Positions 54,152-63,166 of a stretch of 63,984 nucleotides of DNA are shown in pieces. The notes beneath the pieces are model-generated. The model had not been told where the DNA came from and ran no database searches. It saw nothing but the letters and a program-made list of their open reading frames with translations. Source of the stretch: Chitinophaga pinensis (GTDB taxonomy: Bacteria; Pseudomonadota; Gammaproteobacteria; Burkholderiales; SG8-41); contig CALQCM020000024.1 of NCBI GenBank assembly GCA_943329075.2, positions 1 to 63,984 of the forward strand. The letters run 5' to 3'. The position numbers and the translations under genes are program-made. Every line of letters begins with the position of its first letter. The stretch's first letter is position 1.

Positions 54152-55513
54152 GTGAACGGCCTGACCGGTTCGCTATCCCGTTTCATCGCCGACCCCGGTT
54201 TTGAAACTGTGCCCGCGGACGCCGCGCGCATCGTCAAGACCGGTTTCATCGACACCATCGCCACCATGATCGCGGGGCGTGACGAACCGGTTGTGAACGT
54301 GGTGCGAGGGTTTATTGCTGCGCGGCAATCGGTGGCGCGCGAGGCGCATGTGCTGTTCAGCGACACACAAGCCACTTGCGCCGACGCCGCATTGATCAAT
54401 GCCACTGCTGCGCATGCGCTCGATTACGACGATGTCGCGCTGGCCGGGCATCCGAGCGCGGTGCTGGTGCCGGCGGTTCTCGCGGTCGGCGAAAAACTGG
54501 GGTTATCCGGCGCGGCGGCCATACGGGCCTATCTGGTGGGCTACGAAGTATGGGCCGAACTGCTCGCGCGGGAACCGGATGCCTACCATGTCAAGGGCTG
54601 GCACCCGACGGCGGTCCTCGGCACGGTCGGCGCTGCGGCAGCCGTGGCGCATCTGCACGGTTTGTCAGCGGAAAAAGCCGCACACGCACTGGCGATTGCC
54701 GCGAGCATGGCCGGCGGTCTGGTGGCGAACTTCGGCACGATGACCAAACCATTTCATGCGGGGCGCGCTGCCGCCGGTGCAATCGATGCAGTAAGTCTTG
54801 CTGCCGGCGGGTTGACCGCGGCACCGGATGTGTTTGAACACCATGCCGGGTTTCTTGCCGCACTCTCGCCGCAGGGGCATGCCGACCGGACCACCGCGGC
54901 GACGACGCTCGGCCGGCGGTTGCGCATACTCGATACCGGGTTGTCGATCAAACGTTATCCGATGTGCTATGCCACCCACCGCGTCATCGACGGTGTGCTG
55001 GATCTGGTTACGGCAAACGAACTCAAGCCGGCGCAGGTGGCCAGAGTCCACGCGCGCGTCGGCATTGCGCAGGCGTCCATGCTGCGCAATCACAAACCGC
55101 AAACCGGGCTGGAGGCGAAGTTCAGTCTTGAATTCGCGGTGGCCGCTGCCATTCTGAAGCGACGGGTGGGGCTGCGCGAATTGACTGACGCGTTTGTCAC
55201 GCAACCGCAGGTGCAGGCGATGATGACCCGCCTGGAAATTTCGACGTCGGAAATCCCGTGCCCGATCGAACCGGTGTTTGCCCTGAACGATCGCGTTGAA
55301 ATTGAACTCGCCGATGGCCGCCGTCTGGATTCAGGTGAAATTCGCTTTCCGCGCGGTAACAGCCAATTGCCGCTGTCGGATGACGAACTGAAAGAGAAAT
55401 TCCTCGACTGCGCCGGGGCTGCGGCCGATCTCGATATGCGAGTGTTATATGCAAGACTGCACGCGCTGGAGGCGGTTGACCACATTGCTGCGCTTGCAGC
55501 GCACAACGCCTGA
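54152..55513 (+). CDS. MmgE/PrpD-family protein
   Basis: This is a 453-residue MmgE/PrpD protein. DTIATMIAGRDEPV, ATAAHALDYDDVALAGHPSAVL and GWHPTAVLGTVGAAAAVAHL match the all-helical domain. KPFHAGRAAAGAIDAVSLA and KRYPMCYATHRVID follow. Relatives dehydrate 2-methylcitrate or decarboxylate cis-aconitate, while others isomerise substituted dicarboxylates. It starts with GTG directly after the lyase stop, so it is the fourth gene of the operon. Confidence 0.88.
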   Translation: MNGLTGSLSRFIADPGFETVPADAARIVKTGFIDTIATMIAGRDEPVVNVVRGFIAARQSVAREAHVLFSDTQATCADAALINATAAHALDYDDVALAGHPSAVLVPAVLAVGEKLGLSGAAAIRAYLVGYEVWAELLAREPDAYHVKGWHPTAVLGTVGAAAAVAHLHGLSAEKAAHALAIAASMAGGLVANFGTMTKPFHAGRAAAGAIDAVSLAAGGLTAAPDVFEHHAGFLAALSPQGHADRTTAATTLGRRLRILDTGLSIKRYPMCYATHRVIDGVLDLVTANELKPAQVARVHARVGIAQASMLRNHKPQTGLEAKFSLEFAVAAAILKRRVGLRELTDAFVTQPQVQAMMTRLEISTSEIPCPIEPVFALNDRVEIELADGRRLDSGEIRFPRGNSQLPLSDDELKEKFLDCAGAAADLDMRVLYARLHALEAVDHIAALAAHNA

Positions 55514-55569
55514 AGTGCGTCGTCGCGTGATGTAACAGCCGGCCGCAGGGCAGAGCCGGTTGCTGTTGC

Positions 55570-56556
55570 CTATTGCAGCGAATCGACGCTGATGTTGGCG
55601 TCCTTCAACAGTTTGTTCCACATTTTGAGATCGTTGCGGATGAGGCCGGCGAAGTCATCCGGGGTTGTCGTCGCGACTTCAAACCCGTTTTGTTCAAAGC
55701 GCTGCACGATTTCCGGCGGCAGGAGGCCTTTTTGCAGAATGGCGTTCAGCCGCTCGATGATGGGTTTCGGCGTGCGCGCGGGGGCGGCCAGGCCCCACCA
55801 GCCGGTGTTGTAATACCCGGGCACGGTTTCAACAATCGCCGGGATATCGGGATAGGCTTTGAGGCGCTGGCTGTGTCCGACACCGAGGATGCGCAGACGT
55901 CCGGCCTTGTGCGGCGGCAGCACCGGTTGCAGCGCGGTGACGGTCAGCTGGATGCTGCCGGCCATCAGATCGAGCAATGCCGCCGCGCCGCCCTTGTAGG
56001 GCACATGAACGAGATCGATACCCGTGAGCGCCATGAGCTGCGCGGCGCCGAGATGATTGGGCGTGCCAACGCCCGGCGAGGCGACATTGAGTTTGCCCGG
56101 CACGCTGCGCGCCAGTTCGATCAGTTCCCTGATGTTGGTCACGGCGAGTTGCGGCGTCGAGACCAGACCGTAGGGCACAAAATTGATGAGGCTGACGGGA
56201 GCAAAGTCTTTCAGCGGGTCGTAGGGAATGCGATTGCCCATCAGGGCAGGCCCGGAGACCAGTCCGCCGGTGGTTGCAAACAGCAGGGTGTAACCGTCGG
56301 GCTGTGATTTGGCCACGATGTTGTGGGAGACGGTGGCCCCGGCGCCGGGGCGCGGATCGACGACCACGGGTTGCCCGAGTGCGCGGGAAAGTATTTGTGC
56401 GATATCGCGGGCGGTGAGGTCGGTGGCGGATCCGGCAGGATAAGGGATGATCAGACGGATCGGCTTGACGGGATAGGTGGACTGCGCCGTCACCGGAAAC
56501 GCTGAGGAGAGCAGCAGCGTGAGCGTCAGCGAGATTCCCGCTTGCACTGACAGCAT
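55570..56556 (-). CDS. Bug-family periplasmic receptor
   Basis: This 328-residue receptor has a signal peptide ending AFPVTA|QST. PYPAGSATDLTARD replaces GGGTD by GSATD, a mild loop change. DPRPGAGATVSHN and PDGYTLLFAT follow. It is convergent with the MmgE/PrpD operon and lies 42 bp downstream of the PGDYG-like gene, in the same direction as the molybdenum hydroxylase, so it may belong to that transcript. Confidence 0.92.
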   Translation of the reverse strand: MLSVQAGISLTLTLLLSSAFPVTAQSTYPVKPIRLIIPYPAGSATDLTARDIAQILSRALGQPVVVDPRPGAGATVSHNIVAKSQPDGYTLLFATTGGLVSGPALMGNRIPYDPLKDFAPVSLINFVPYGLVSTPQLAVTNIRELIELARSVPGKLNVASPGVGTPNHLGAAQLMALTGIDLVHVPYKGGAAALLDLMAGSIQLTVTALQPVLPPHKAGRLRILGVGHSQRLKAYPDIPAIVETVPGYYNTGWWGLAAPARTPKPIIERLNAILQKGLLPPEIVQRFEQNGFEVATTTPDDFAGLIRNDLKMWNKLLKDANISVDSLQ

Positions 56557-56598
56557 CTGGTGGGCTCCGATCCCGAAGTTGTTGCGCTGACTGTGAAC

Positions 56599-57030
56599 CT
56601 AGACGACTTTTTTGTAAACCTGTCTGAAGCGTTCGTTTCTGGCGACGCCGAAATCGCCGGGTGCGTATTGCAGCAACCAGTCGCCGGCTTCGCCGTGCAG
56701 CAGATCGCCGCCGTTGGATCTTGCGGCGGTAAACGGCTCGGCGATTTGGCGTGCCAGCACCGCTACCGGTTTGGACTTGTAGCGGCCCCTGGTATTCGCT
56801 ACGGTCGGCGCGACGGCCTCGTATTTGGCGTCAAAGCGGTCGCGCGATACGCTCCAGCGCGTAGCGGCAGAGCCGGTGATGAGGGCATCCCCGGTTTGAT
56901 AGCGGTTCGGTCCTTCGGGGCTCATGATTTCGCCATCGCTGAGCGCGAAGCTAACCTCGACGATTTCAGTCTTGACGTAACGCGCCGCCAGGAAATCGGT
57001 GGTGAGGTCGATATCATTGAGTTCGAGCAT
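56599..57030 (-). CDS. Small PGDYG-like protein
   Basis: This is a 143-residue protein ending in a motif of the PGDYG kind (DWLLQYAPGDFGVARNERFRQVY). Upstream, VEVSFALSDGEIMSPEGPNRYQTGDALITG suggests a beta-rich fold. There is no signal peptide. It begins 49 bp after the molybdenum hydroxylase gene on the same strand. The molecular role of this family is unknown to me. Confidence 0.7.
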   Translation of the reverse strand: MLELNDIDLTTDFLAARYVKTEIVEVSFALSDGEIMSPEGPNRYQTGDALITGSAATRWSVSRDRFDAKYEAVAPTVANTRGRYKSKPVAVLARQIAEPFTAARSNGGDLLHGEAGDWLLQYAPGDFGVARNERFRQVYKKVV

Positions 57031-57079
57031 GGCTACATTCTATGCGAACGCAGCCGCGCAAGTCGGGGACGCGAAATCT

Positions 57080-59842
57080 TCAGGCGGATACGGTGCGGCG
57101 TGCCGCCATTAGTGCCAGCAGCCGCTCCGGTGTGGCGGGCAGGTCGTGGACGCGCACGCCGGTGGCGTTGGCAATTGCGTTGAGTATGGCCGGCGCCACT
57201 GCCACAGTGGCGCATTCGGCCGCCCCTTTGGCGCCCAGACCCGATGACGGATCGATCATTTCCACCATTAGCGGAATGATTTCCGGCGTTTCCCGCGCAT
57301 TGGGGATGCGGTAATCCTCGAAGCCCGCCGACTTTCCGGGAATGAATTCTTCCTTGAGTGCGAAGCCGATGCCCATCGATACAGCACCTTCGATCTGCCC
57401 CTTCAAACCCTGGTAGTAGATGACGCGGCCGACGTCGTGGGCGGCCACCACCCGCAGCACCCGCACTGTGCCGCGGCGTGTATCGACTTCGACTTCTGCC
57501 ACATGCGTGGCGGTCACATGCACGAGATAGGGGCTGGGGCTGCCGCTCATCACGTCATGCATCGGTTGCGGATGAAAAATCCCGGTGAAGCGCAATGCTA
57601 GTCCGGAGGCCTTGCGTGCACGCGCAATTTCCGCCAGCGTTGCCGTTGGACCGGCAGCACCGGTTTCGGGACGCGGCGCCACGCGGCCGTTTTTGAGTTC
57701 CAGCGTTTCGTAGGATCTGTTCAGCAGTGCGGACGCCGTAGCGAGTGCGGCGTCGCGCAGCATGGACGCCGCTTCTTTCACCGCATTGCCATCCGTGTAG
57801 ACGACACGGCTGCCGGACGAGGCACCGGTGTCGGGCGTTTGCGTCGTGTCGCCGCTGATCACCGACACCGCATCCAGCGGCAGGGACAGTTCGCGCGCGG
57901 CGATCAGCGCCATGGCCGTGTCCGTACCCTGACCCATGTCCATCGCGCCGATGTAGAGGCGCACGCGTCCTTCGCTGTCGAGTTCCGCAATCGATTGCGG
58001 CAGTTGGGTATGCGTATAACCGATGCCGTAGCGCATCGATGCAATGCCGACGCCGCGCAGGCGGCGGCCGTCTCCATCAAGCGGTCGCGCGCGCCTGGCC
58101 TCTTCGTAGTAGGGGCGCACAGCTTCGACGGTTTGGCGGTAGGCGGCTTCCTGTTCAACATCGCGCGCTGTTGCCACGCCGGGATCGGTGCGGCGGCAGT
58201 TCAGCCAACGGAATTCCAGCGGATCGAGGCCGAGCTTTGCCGCCATGATGTCCATTTGTGTTTCGATGGCTATCGCCACTTGCGTCGCGCCATAGCCACG
58301 CATGGCGCCGGCCGTGGTGTTATTCGTATACGCCACGCGGCCGTGGATCGTCGCGTTCGTAATCTGATAGGGGCCGACCATCGAGACAAACGCCCGTACC
58401 ATGATGGCGGGGCCGGCCGAGGCGTAAGCGCCGGTATCGGCGAGCAGTTCCGCAGCGAGTGCGGTCAGTTTGCCATCGCGGGTGACGCCGGTGCGTATGC
58501 GCATGGTGAACGGATGCCGCTTGGTGGTGGCAGCGAAGGATTCGGCGCGCGTATAAACGATCTTCACCGGGCAGTTCGTTTTCAACACCAGCAGCGCTGC
58601 CACGCATTCGCCGGCAATATCGGTCTTGGCACCGAAGGCGCCGCCCACCACGGTGGGCCAGATGCGCACCTGCTCCAGCGGCAGTCCCATGGTTTCGGCC
58701 ACTGCGCGTCGATGCAGGTGGGAGTGCTGCGTGGCGGAGCGCACCACCATGCGGCCTGCACCGTCGCGATAGGCGAGAACGGCTTCGGGTTCGAGATAGG
58801 CGTGTTCGACGAACGGAGTGGTGTAGGTTTCCTCCACCACCAGGTGCGACTGCGCCAGTGCCGCTTCCGCGTCGCCCCATTGCGCAGTTTTTTCGGCCAG
58901 CAGATTGCCTTTCTCGTGAATCGCAATCGCGCCCGGTTGCAGGGCTGCGCAGGGATCCGTGATGACGGGCAGCAAACGATAGTTCACGCGGATCTGCGCG
59001 AGTGCCGCTGCGGCGATCTCGGGCGAGGTCGCCGCGACGGCGGCGACGGCGTCACCGATCTGCCGCACGCGCCCGTCGCAGAAGACACGCTGGTCCTTGA
59101 TCGCGCGACCGTACAGATTGGCGCCGGGCACATCGCTTGCCGTAACCACGGCAATAACCCCGGGCATCTTGCGCGCCGCGCTGGCGTCGATTGCAAGCAC
59201 TTCGGCGTGCGCATGCGGGCTACGCAGGATTGCCGCGTGGAGCATGCCGGGCATTGTCAGATCGGCCGCGTAGAGCGCGGTGCCGCGTACCTTGTCGCGC
59301 GCATCGAAGCGACGGTGCAGTTCGGCGGGCGCCGGCAGGGCATGGGTCGCCGTCTTGGTGCTGTGCTCAGGCCGGGCCACGCGCTCGACGGCATCCAGTA
59401 TACTGACGTAGCCGGTGCAACGGCATAAATTACTGCCCAGCGCCTTGGCGATTTGTGCGCGCGTGGGAGTTGCATTGCGGTCGAGCAGGGCCTTGGCGGC
59501 CATGATCGCACCGGGCGTGCAGAATCCGCACTGCACGGCGTCGGCCTCGATAAAGGCATCTTGCAAAGGGTGCAGTTGCCCGGCGCTGCCCAGTCCTTCG
59601 ATGGTGAGAATTGCCTTGCCAGCGGCGTTTTCAGCGCTGACGCGGCAGGCGCGGGCCATCGCGCCGTCGATGGTGATCACGCAGGTGCCGCAGGCGCCGT
59701 CGTCGCAACCGCGCTTGGTGCCGGTCAGTTGGAGATCGTCGCGCAACACATCGAGCAAGGTTCGCCGGGGGTCGACGGCAAGCTGATGCAGTGTGCCGTT
59801 GACCGTCAGTTGCAATGGCATACAGGCTTTTTCATTTCCCAT
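57080..59842 (-). CDS. Single-chain molybdenum hydroxylase, [2Fe-2S] plus Moco, no FAD
   Basis: This is a 920-residue enzyme of the xanthine oxidase family. The plant-type [2Fe-2S] cluster uses Cys46, 51, 54 and 66. The second cluster uses Cys105, 108, 140 and 142 (QCGFCTPG, CRCTGY). From about residue 180 the large Moco domain follows (FDARDKVRGTALYAADLTMP). The catalytic Glu876 is in GAKGAAE. The lack of an FAD domain recalls the Desulfovibrio aldehyde oxidoreductase. AGGAAGG precedes ATG 59842. It probably oxidises an aldehyde or N-heterocycle; the electron acceptor is unknown. Confidence 0.92.
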   Translation of the reverse strand: MGNEKACMPLQLTVNGTLHQLAVDPRRTLLDVLRDDLQLTGTKRGCDDGACGTCVITIDGAMARACRVSAENAAGKAILTIEGLGSAGQLHPLQDAFIEADAVQCGFCTPGAIMAAKALLDRNATPTRAQIAKALGSNLCRCTGYVSILDAVERVARPEHSTKTATHALPAPAELHRRFDARDKVRGTALYAADLTMPGMLHAAILRSPHAHAEVLAIDASAARKMPGVIAVVTASDVPGANLYGRAIKDQRVFCDGRVRQIGDAVAAVAATSPEIAAAALAQIRVNYRLLPVITDPCAALQPGAIAIHEKGNLLAEKTAQWGDAEAALAQSHLVVEETYTTPFVEHAYLEPEAVLAYRDGAGRMVVRSATQHSHLHRRAVAETMGLPLEQVRIWPTVVGGAFGAKTDIAGECVAALLVLKTNCPVKIVYTRAESFAATTKRHPFTMRIRTGVTRDGKLTALAAELLADTGAYASAGPAIMVRAFVSMVGPYQITNATIHGRVAYTNNTTAGAMRGYGATQVAIAIETQMDIMAAKLGLDPLEFRWLNCRRTDPGVATARDVEQEAAYRQTVEAVRPYYEEARRARPLDGDGRRLRGVGIASMRYGIGYTHTQLPQSIAELDSEGRVRLYIGAMDMGQGTDTAMALIAARELSLPLDAVSVISGDTTQTPDTGASSGSRVVYTDGNAVKEAASMLRDAALATASALLNRSYETLELKNGRVAPRPETGAAGPTATLAEIARARKASGLALRFTGIFHPQPMHDVMSGSPSPYLVHVTATHVAEVEVDTRRGTVRVLRVVAAHDVGRVIYYQGLKGQIEGAVSMGIGFALKEEFIPGKSAGFEDYRIPNARETPEIIPLMVEMIDPSSGLGAKGAAECATVAVAPAILNAIANATGVRVHDLPATPERLLALMAARRTVSA

Positions 59843-59950
59843 TGCATGGCCTTCCTGTGGTGCCGCGCGCGGGTTGGTGCCAGCAATCGGCGGGGATCCG
59901 ATGCACGCGAATCTCCCCGCTGACATTCTCTACGCGCGTGCAACGGGGGA

Positions 59951-59966
59951 TTTGACCCACGTCAAA
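59951..59966. promoter_or_regulatory. FNR/DNR-like palindrome
   Basis: TTTGACCCACGTCAAA is a perfect TTGAC-N4-GTCAA palindrome of the CRP/FNR superfamily kind. It is centred about 117 bp upstream of the molybdenum hydroxylase start. GAGAAT at 59930-59925 (minus strand) would be a -10 at a distance placing the site near -40.5. Confidence 0.5.
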
Positions 59967-60188
59967 CCGGGGGTGGCTGGAATTGCAAGCGGCAGTCACC
60001 GCGCCTTTGCCAAAGTGATGGCGCGTGGTCGGTCGGCTCCGCGATGCTAAATGGCTGCCCCCACATACGATAAGTATGCAACCCGGTTTTCTTTTCGTTG
60101 CGCCGTCCGATCGCACGGCTTCGGCACACCCCGCTACAATCACCCGGGTCAGACGAAATATCGCACCCTAATACAAGGAAACCGAAGC

Positions 60189-61592
60189 ATGGCATCTCTT
60201 AGCCGTCAGTTGGCGCAGTGGGTGGTCGGATTGAAGTTCGACGACCTGCCGCCGGAAGTGGTTGATCGCGCCAAGGGCGTCACGCTGCAATGCCTGTCGT
60301 CCATATTGATCGGCGCCCAGACCCGGCAGGGCGCCGAGGCCGTGACGATGATTAAACAGGAGGAGGCCGGCGTCAGTCGCGGCGCCACCATCATGGTTGC
60401 GGGCGGCAAAGTGACGAAGGGCGGCGCCGCCTTTGCCAATTCCGAAATGGCCTTTGCCGGTGGCAAGTGGGACACCTTCCGCATGCTGATGCACCCGGGA
60501 ACCAGTGTGATCCCCGGCGCGTTTGCGGCGGCCGAGGAGAGTGGTGCTTCCGGCAGGGAGTTCATCACGGCGATTGCGGCCGCCTATGAGGTTATGGAAC
60601 GCCTCGCGGCGGACTTCATCCCGACCTTGATGTCGCGCGGTTTTCATGCCAGCCCGGTGTTTGGAATTTTCGGTGCGGCGGTGGCGGCCGCCAAACTCGG
60701 TGGTCTCGACGAGGAGCAGATGAACAGCACCATCGCGTTATGCGCAAGCATGGCCGGCGGTAATCTCGAGGGGCCGCGCAGCGGCGGACGCGCGCTGCGC
60801 GAAGGTGTTGCCGCGCGCAACGGACTATTTGCAGTGGCGCTGGCGCGGCAGGGGCATGTCGGTGGCGAAACGGTGCTCGAAGGCGAGGCGGGTTTTTACC
60901 ATGCGTATATCGGCAACAACCAGGGCCGGCTGACCTACAGCTTCGAGGGCAAGACGCACGCTGATCTCAAAGACATCACCGCGGATCTGGGCACAGCGTG
61001 GATTTTTCTGGAGACGCTTTACCGGATTTATTCGACCTCCGGCTACAACATCGGGCACATCGCCGTCACCGCGCAACTGTGTGAAGAGAACGCGATTCGG
61101 CCTGATGACATCGAGCGCATTGACGCGGTGGCGAACTGGCTCGAAACGCAATATCCAAGCCCGGCGTTTCCCAATCGTCGCGAGGACCTGATACACAAGC
61201 CCGGCAGCACCGCTTATCACATTGCCTTTGCGGCAATCCAACGCGGCTTTCCGCTGCTGCGCGACTGGGCGCCGCAGACCGCGAGCGCGGACGATCCGCC
61301 CGCGGTGCTTGAACTGATGAAACGCGTGACGATCACGCCGTCATACACCACCACGCTCTTCGGGCCGCGCATCACGATCCATACCAAAGACGGCAAGAGC
61401 TACACGCGACAGGGCACGGGGCGCGAATTCATCTGGGATTTCGAGGAAGAGGCGCGACGCATCCGCGATATCGCAGCGGGGCTGCCGATTTCCGCCGCAC
61501 AGTTCGATGCCATCATTCAAAACTGCCGCGAACTGGACACGCAGGCGCGCGCCGACGCCTTGATCGGGCTGACCATGGCGCCGGGGCATTGA
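60189..61592 (+). CDS. MmgE/PrpD-family protein
   Basis: This 467-residue MmgE/PrpD protein starts MASLSRQLAQWVVGLKFDDL. MAFAGGKWDTFRMLMHPGTS, GREFITAIAAAYEVMERLA and GFHASPVFGIFGAAVAAAKL are family blocks. TSGYNIGHIAVTAQLC lies in the C-terminal half. It is quite diverged from the copy at 54152 (different active-site surroundings, GGKWD instead of ALDYDD), so the two probably act on different substrates. ACAAGGAAACC precedes the ATG; TACAAT at 60135 may be its -10. Confidence 0.88.
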   Translation: MASLSRQLAQWVVGLKFDDLPPEVVDRAKGVTLQCLSSILIGAQTRQGAEAVTMIKQEEAGVSRGATIMVAGGKVTKGGAAFANSEMAFAGGKWDTFRMLMHPGTSVIPGAFAAAEESGASGREFITAIAAAYEVMERLAADFIPTLMSRGFHASPVFGIFGAAVAAAKLGGLDEEQMNSTIALCASMAGGNLEGPRSGGRALREGVAARNGLFAVALARQGHVGGETVLEGEAGFYHAYIGNNQGRLTYSFEGKTHADLKDITADLGTAWIFLETLYRIYSTSGYNIGHIAVTAQLCEENAIRPDDIERIDAVANWLETQYPSPAFPNRREDLIHKPGSTAYHIAFAAIQRGFPLLRDWAPQTASADDPPAVLELMKRVTITPSYTTTLFGPRITIHTKDGKSYTRQGTGREFIWDFEEEARRIRDIAAGLPISAAQFDAIIQNCRELDTQARADALIGLTMAPGH

Positions 61593-61640
61593 CGAAGAGT
61601 CGCTTCGGCGTAGCGCAGGAGCGGAGTCGCGCCGCAAAAG

Positions 61641-61672
61641 AAAAAGACCGCTCCGAAGAGCGGTCTTTTTTT
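61641..61672. terminator. Bidirectional intrinsic terminator
   Basis: AAAGACCGCTC-CGAA-GAGCGGTCTTT forms an 11-bp stem with an A-run before and a T-run after it. It ends the MmgE/PrpD transcript and, read the other way, the convergent cupin gene. Confidence 0.9.
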
Positions 61673-61681
61673 GCATCCGCC

Positions 61682-61703
61682 GCCCCGCACCCGGGTGCGG
61701 GGC
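61682..61703. repeat. Perfect 22-bp GC palindrome
   Basis: GCCCCGCACCC is followed at once by its exact reverse complement GGGTGCGGGGC. It lies between the terminator and the cupin gene and may back up termination. Confidence 0.6.
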
Positions 61704-61735
61704 AGGGATGCGCGGATGGGCAGTGACGTGCCGCT

Positions 61736-62200
61736 TTAGTGCGGTTCGTTCCAGCCGGTCGTTTTTGCGCCCTGCGTTGCGACCAGAACGAACGCCATGA
61801 CACAGGGTTCCGTGCCGCGATTGTTCCAGTTGTGCAAGGTGCCGCGCTGAATCACCACATCGCCCGGCTTGAGGTGCACTTCGCCGTCTTCCATCTCCAT
61901 CCACATCTCGCCGGAAATGCAGATGCCGTAATCAATGGAGTCCGTTTTGTGCCAGCGTGCAACATTCTTCGGCTCATAGCGGCCGTAGCGGAAGACGGAA
62001 CCACCGGCGAGGCTGGTGCCCAGATCCCAGTTGTTGGGATCTTCTTCGGTTGATTCGGCGGGCAGTTGGCGCGTCGCCCACATCGGGATATTGTCGAATC
62101 CCGGCCGAAGGTTGACGGGCTCGATTGCAGTGTCCCACTTGATGCAGCTTTTTCCGTCCTTGTTGAATCCGGTTACGACTCTGCGACCTTTGATGCTCAT
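61736..62200 (-). CDS. Small cupin-domain protein
   Basis: This 154-residue cupin starts MSIKGRRVVTGFNKDGKSCI, like the cupins at 1925 and 2618. RWHKTDSIDYGICISGEMWM and VHLKPGDVVIQRGTLHNWNN give the metal-binding His and the glycine turn. ACAGGAGAAC precedes the ATG. It is 135 bp from the convergent MmgE/PrpD gene, with the terminator between. The ligand or reaction is unknown. Confidence 0.82.
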   Translation of the reverse strand: MSIKGRRVVTGFNKDGKSCIKWDTAIEPVNLRPGFDNIPMWATRQLPAESTEEDPNNWDLGTSLAGGSVFRYGRYEPKNVARWHKTDSIDYGICISGEMWMEMEDGEVHLKPGDVVIQRGTLHNWNNRGTEPCVMAFVLVATQGAKTTGWNEPH

Positions 62201-62306
62201 TGCAAGTTCTCCTGTTATTGCGATGACGTGTTACGTGTTTATGCATAAGGCCACGCGACCTTGTGCCTAGTTTACCGCGTAGGCGGCTGCACGAGGAGTG
62301 CGGGCC

Positions 62307-62450
62307 TCAGCAAAAGACCATGGCGAGCAGCGCCGGGTCGTCGAGAATTGACAACGAGAAGTAGATTGCCGCCTGGTAATAGAGCGGCTCAAACCTGGTT
62401 CTGAGGGCGGATAGAAAGTAAGGCACGGGCAGACTAGGCTTTGCTTTCAC
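62307..62450 (-). CDS. Possible small protein downstream of the VF530 gene
   Basis: A 47-codon frame starts at GTG 62450, overlapping the end of the VF530 gene by 17 bp. It reads [20 protein letters not shown], then a hydrophobic stretch [20 protein letters not shown]. It could be a membrane-associated microprotein or a relic; no clear ribosome binding site is seen. Confidence 0.28.
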   Translation of the reverse strand: MKAKPSLPVPYFLSALRTRFEPLYYQAAIYFSLSILDDPALLAMVFC

Positions 62451-62682
62451 GGCCGGGTTCCGCGACGTTTTCGTGTTGCAGGTAGAACTCTTCCACCTTC
62501 TGCCTCGCCCATGGTGTGCGTCGCAAAAATTTCAGGCTGGACGAGATGCTCGGATCCTGCGTGAAGCAACGGATGGGAACAGCAGCCCCCATCGCCTCCC
62601 AGCCAAGACGCTCGACCATTTTGGTGAGCATCTGCTCGAGGGTGATGCCGTGCAACGGATTGCGGGGCTGAATTGGGTTCAT
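62434..62682 (-). CDS. VF530-like small DNA-binding protein
   Basis: This is an 82-residue protein. [40 protein letters not shown] and [12 protein letters not shown] match the VF530 family almost throughout. The family has a compact helical fold and is thought to bind DNA. There is no obvious operon partner; the FKBP gene begins 27 bp upstream on the same strand. Confidence 0.88.
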   Translation of the reverse strand: MNPIQPRNPLHGITLEQMLTKMVERLGWEAMGAAVPIRCFTQDPSISSSLKFLRRTPWARQKVEEFYLQHENVAEPGRESKA

Positions 62683-62709
62683 TGCTGTGACCGGCAGGGC
62701 GGGAGACTG

Positions 62710-63120
62710 CTATTTAACGATTTCCAGCAGTTCCACTTCAAACGTCAGGGTGGCGTTTGGCGGGATCGCGCCGGGACTACCCTGGCTGCCGTAGGCAATT
62801 TGGGGCGGACAAACCAGCTTTGCCTTGCCTCCCGTTTTCATCAGCTGTACGCCCTCAGTCCAGCAGGGAATGACGCGGCTCAATGGAAACGTGGCCGGCT
62901 GGCCGCGTCCATAGGAACTATCAAACTCTTTGCCGTCAGCCAGAACGCCGCGGTAATGGACCTTAACGGTATCGCTGCTTTTGGGGCGCGCGCCGGTGCC
63001 TTCCTTGAGCATGGTGATCACCAGCCCGGAGCCGGTCTTTGCTTCTTTGGGCTCGGCGGCAGAAGTTTGCAAGGAGAAAGCGACCAGAATGGCAGCGGTG
63101 GAAGTCATCAGTATTTTCAT
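62710..63120 (-). CDS. FKBP-type peptidyl-prolyl cis-trans isomerase
   Basis: This is a 136-residue secreted isomerase. The signal peptide MKILMTSTAAILVAFSLQTSA comes first. The FKBP domain follows: TVKVHYRGVLADGKEFDSSY, the IPCWTEGVQLMKTGGKAKLV strand, PPQIAYGSQG and PPNATLTFEVELL. ATG 63120 was chosen over an upstream in-frame extension because it opens the signal peptide. It helps fold periplasmic proteins. Confidence 0.92.
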   Translation of the reverse strand: MKILMTSTAAILVAFSLQTSAAEPKEAKTGSGLVITMLKEGTGARPKSSDTVKVHYRGVLADGKEFDSSYGRGQPATFPLSRVIPCWTEGVQLMKTGGKAKLVCPPQIAYGSQGSPGAIPPNATLTFEVELLEIVK

Positions 63121-63166
63121 GGATGCGCCTATGTTTGATAAAAATTTGCACAACGAATACGGCGAA

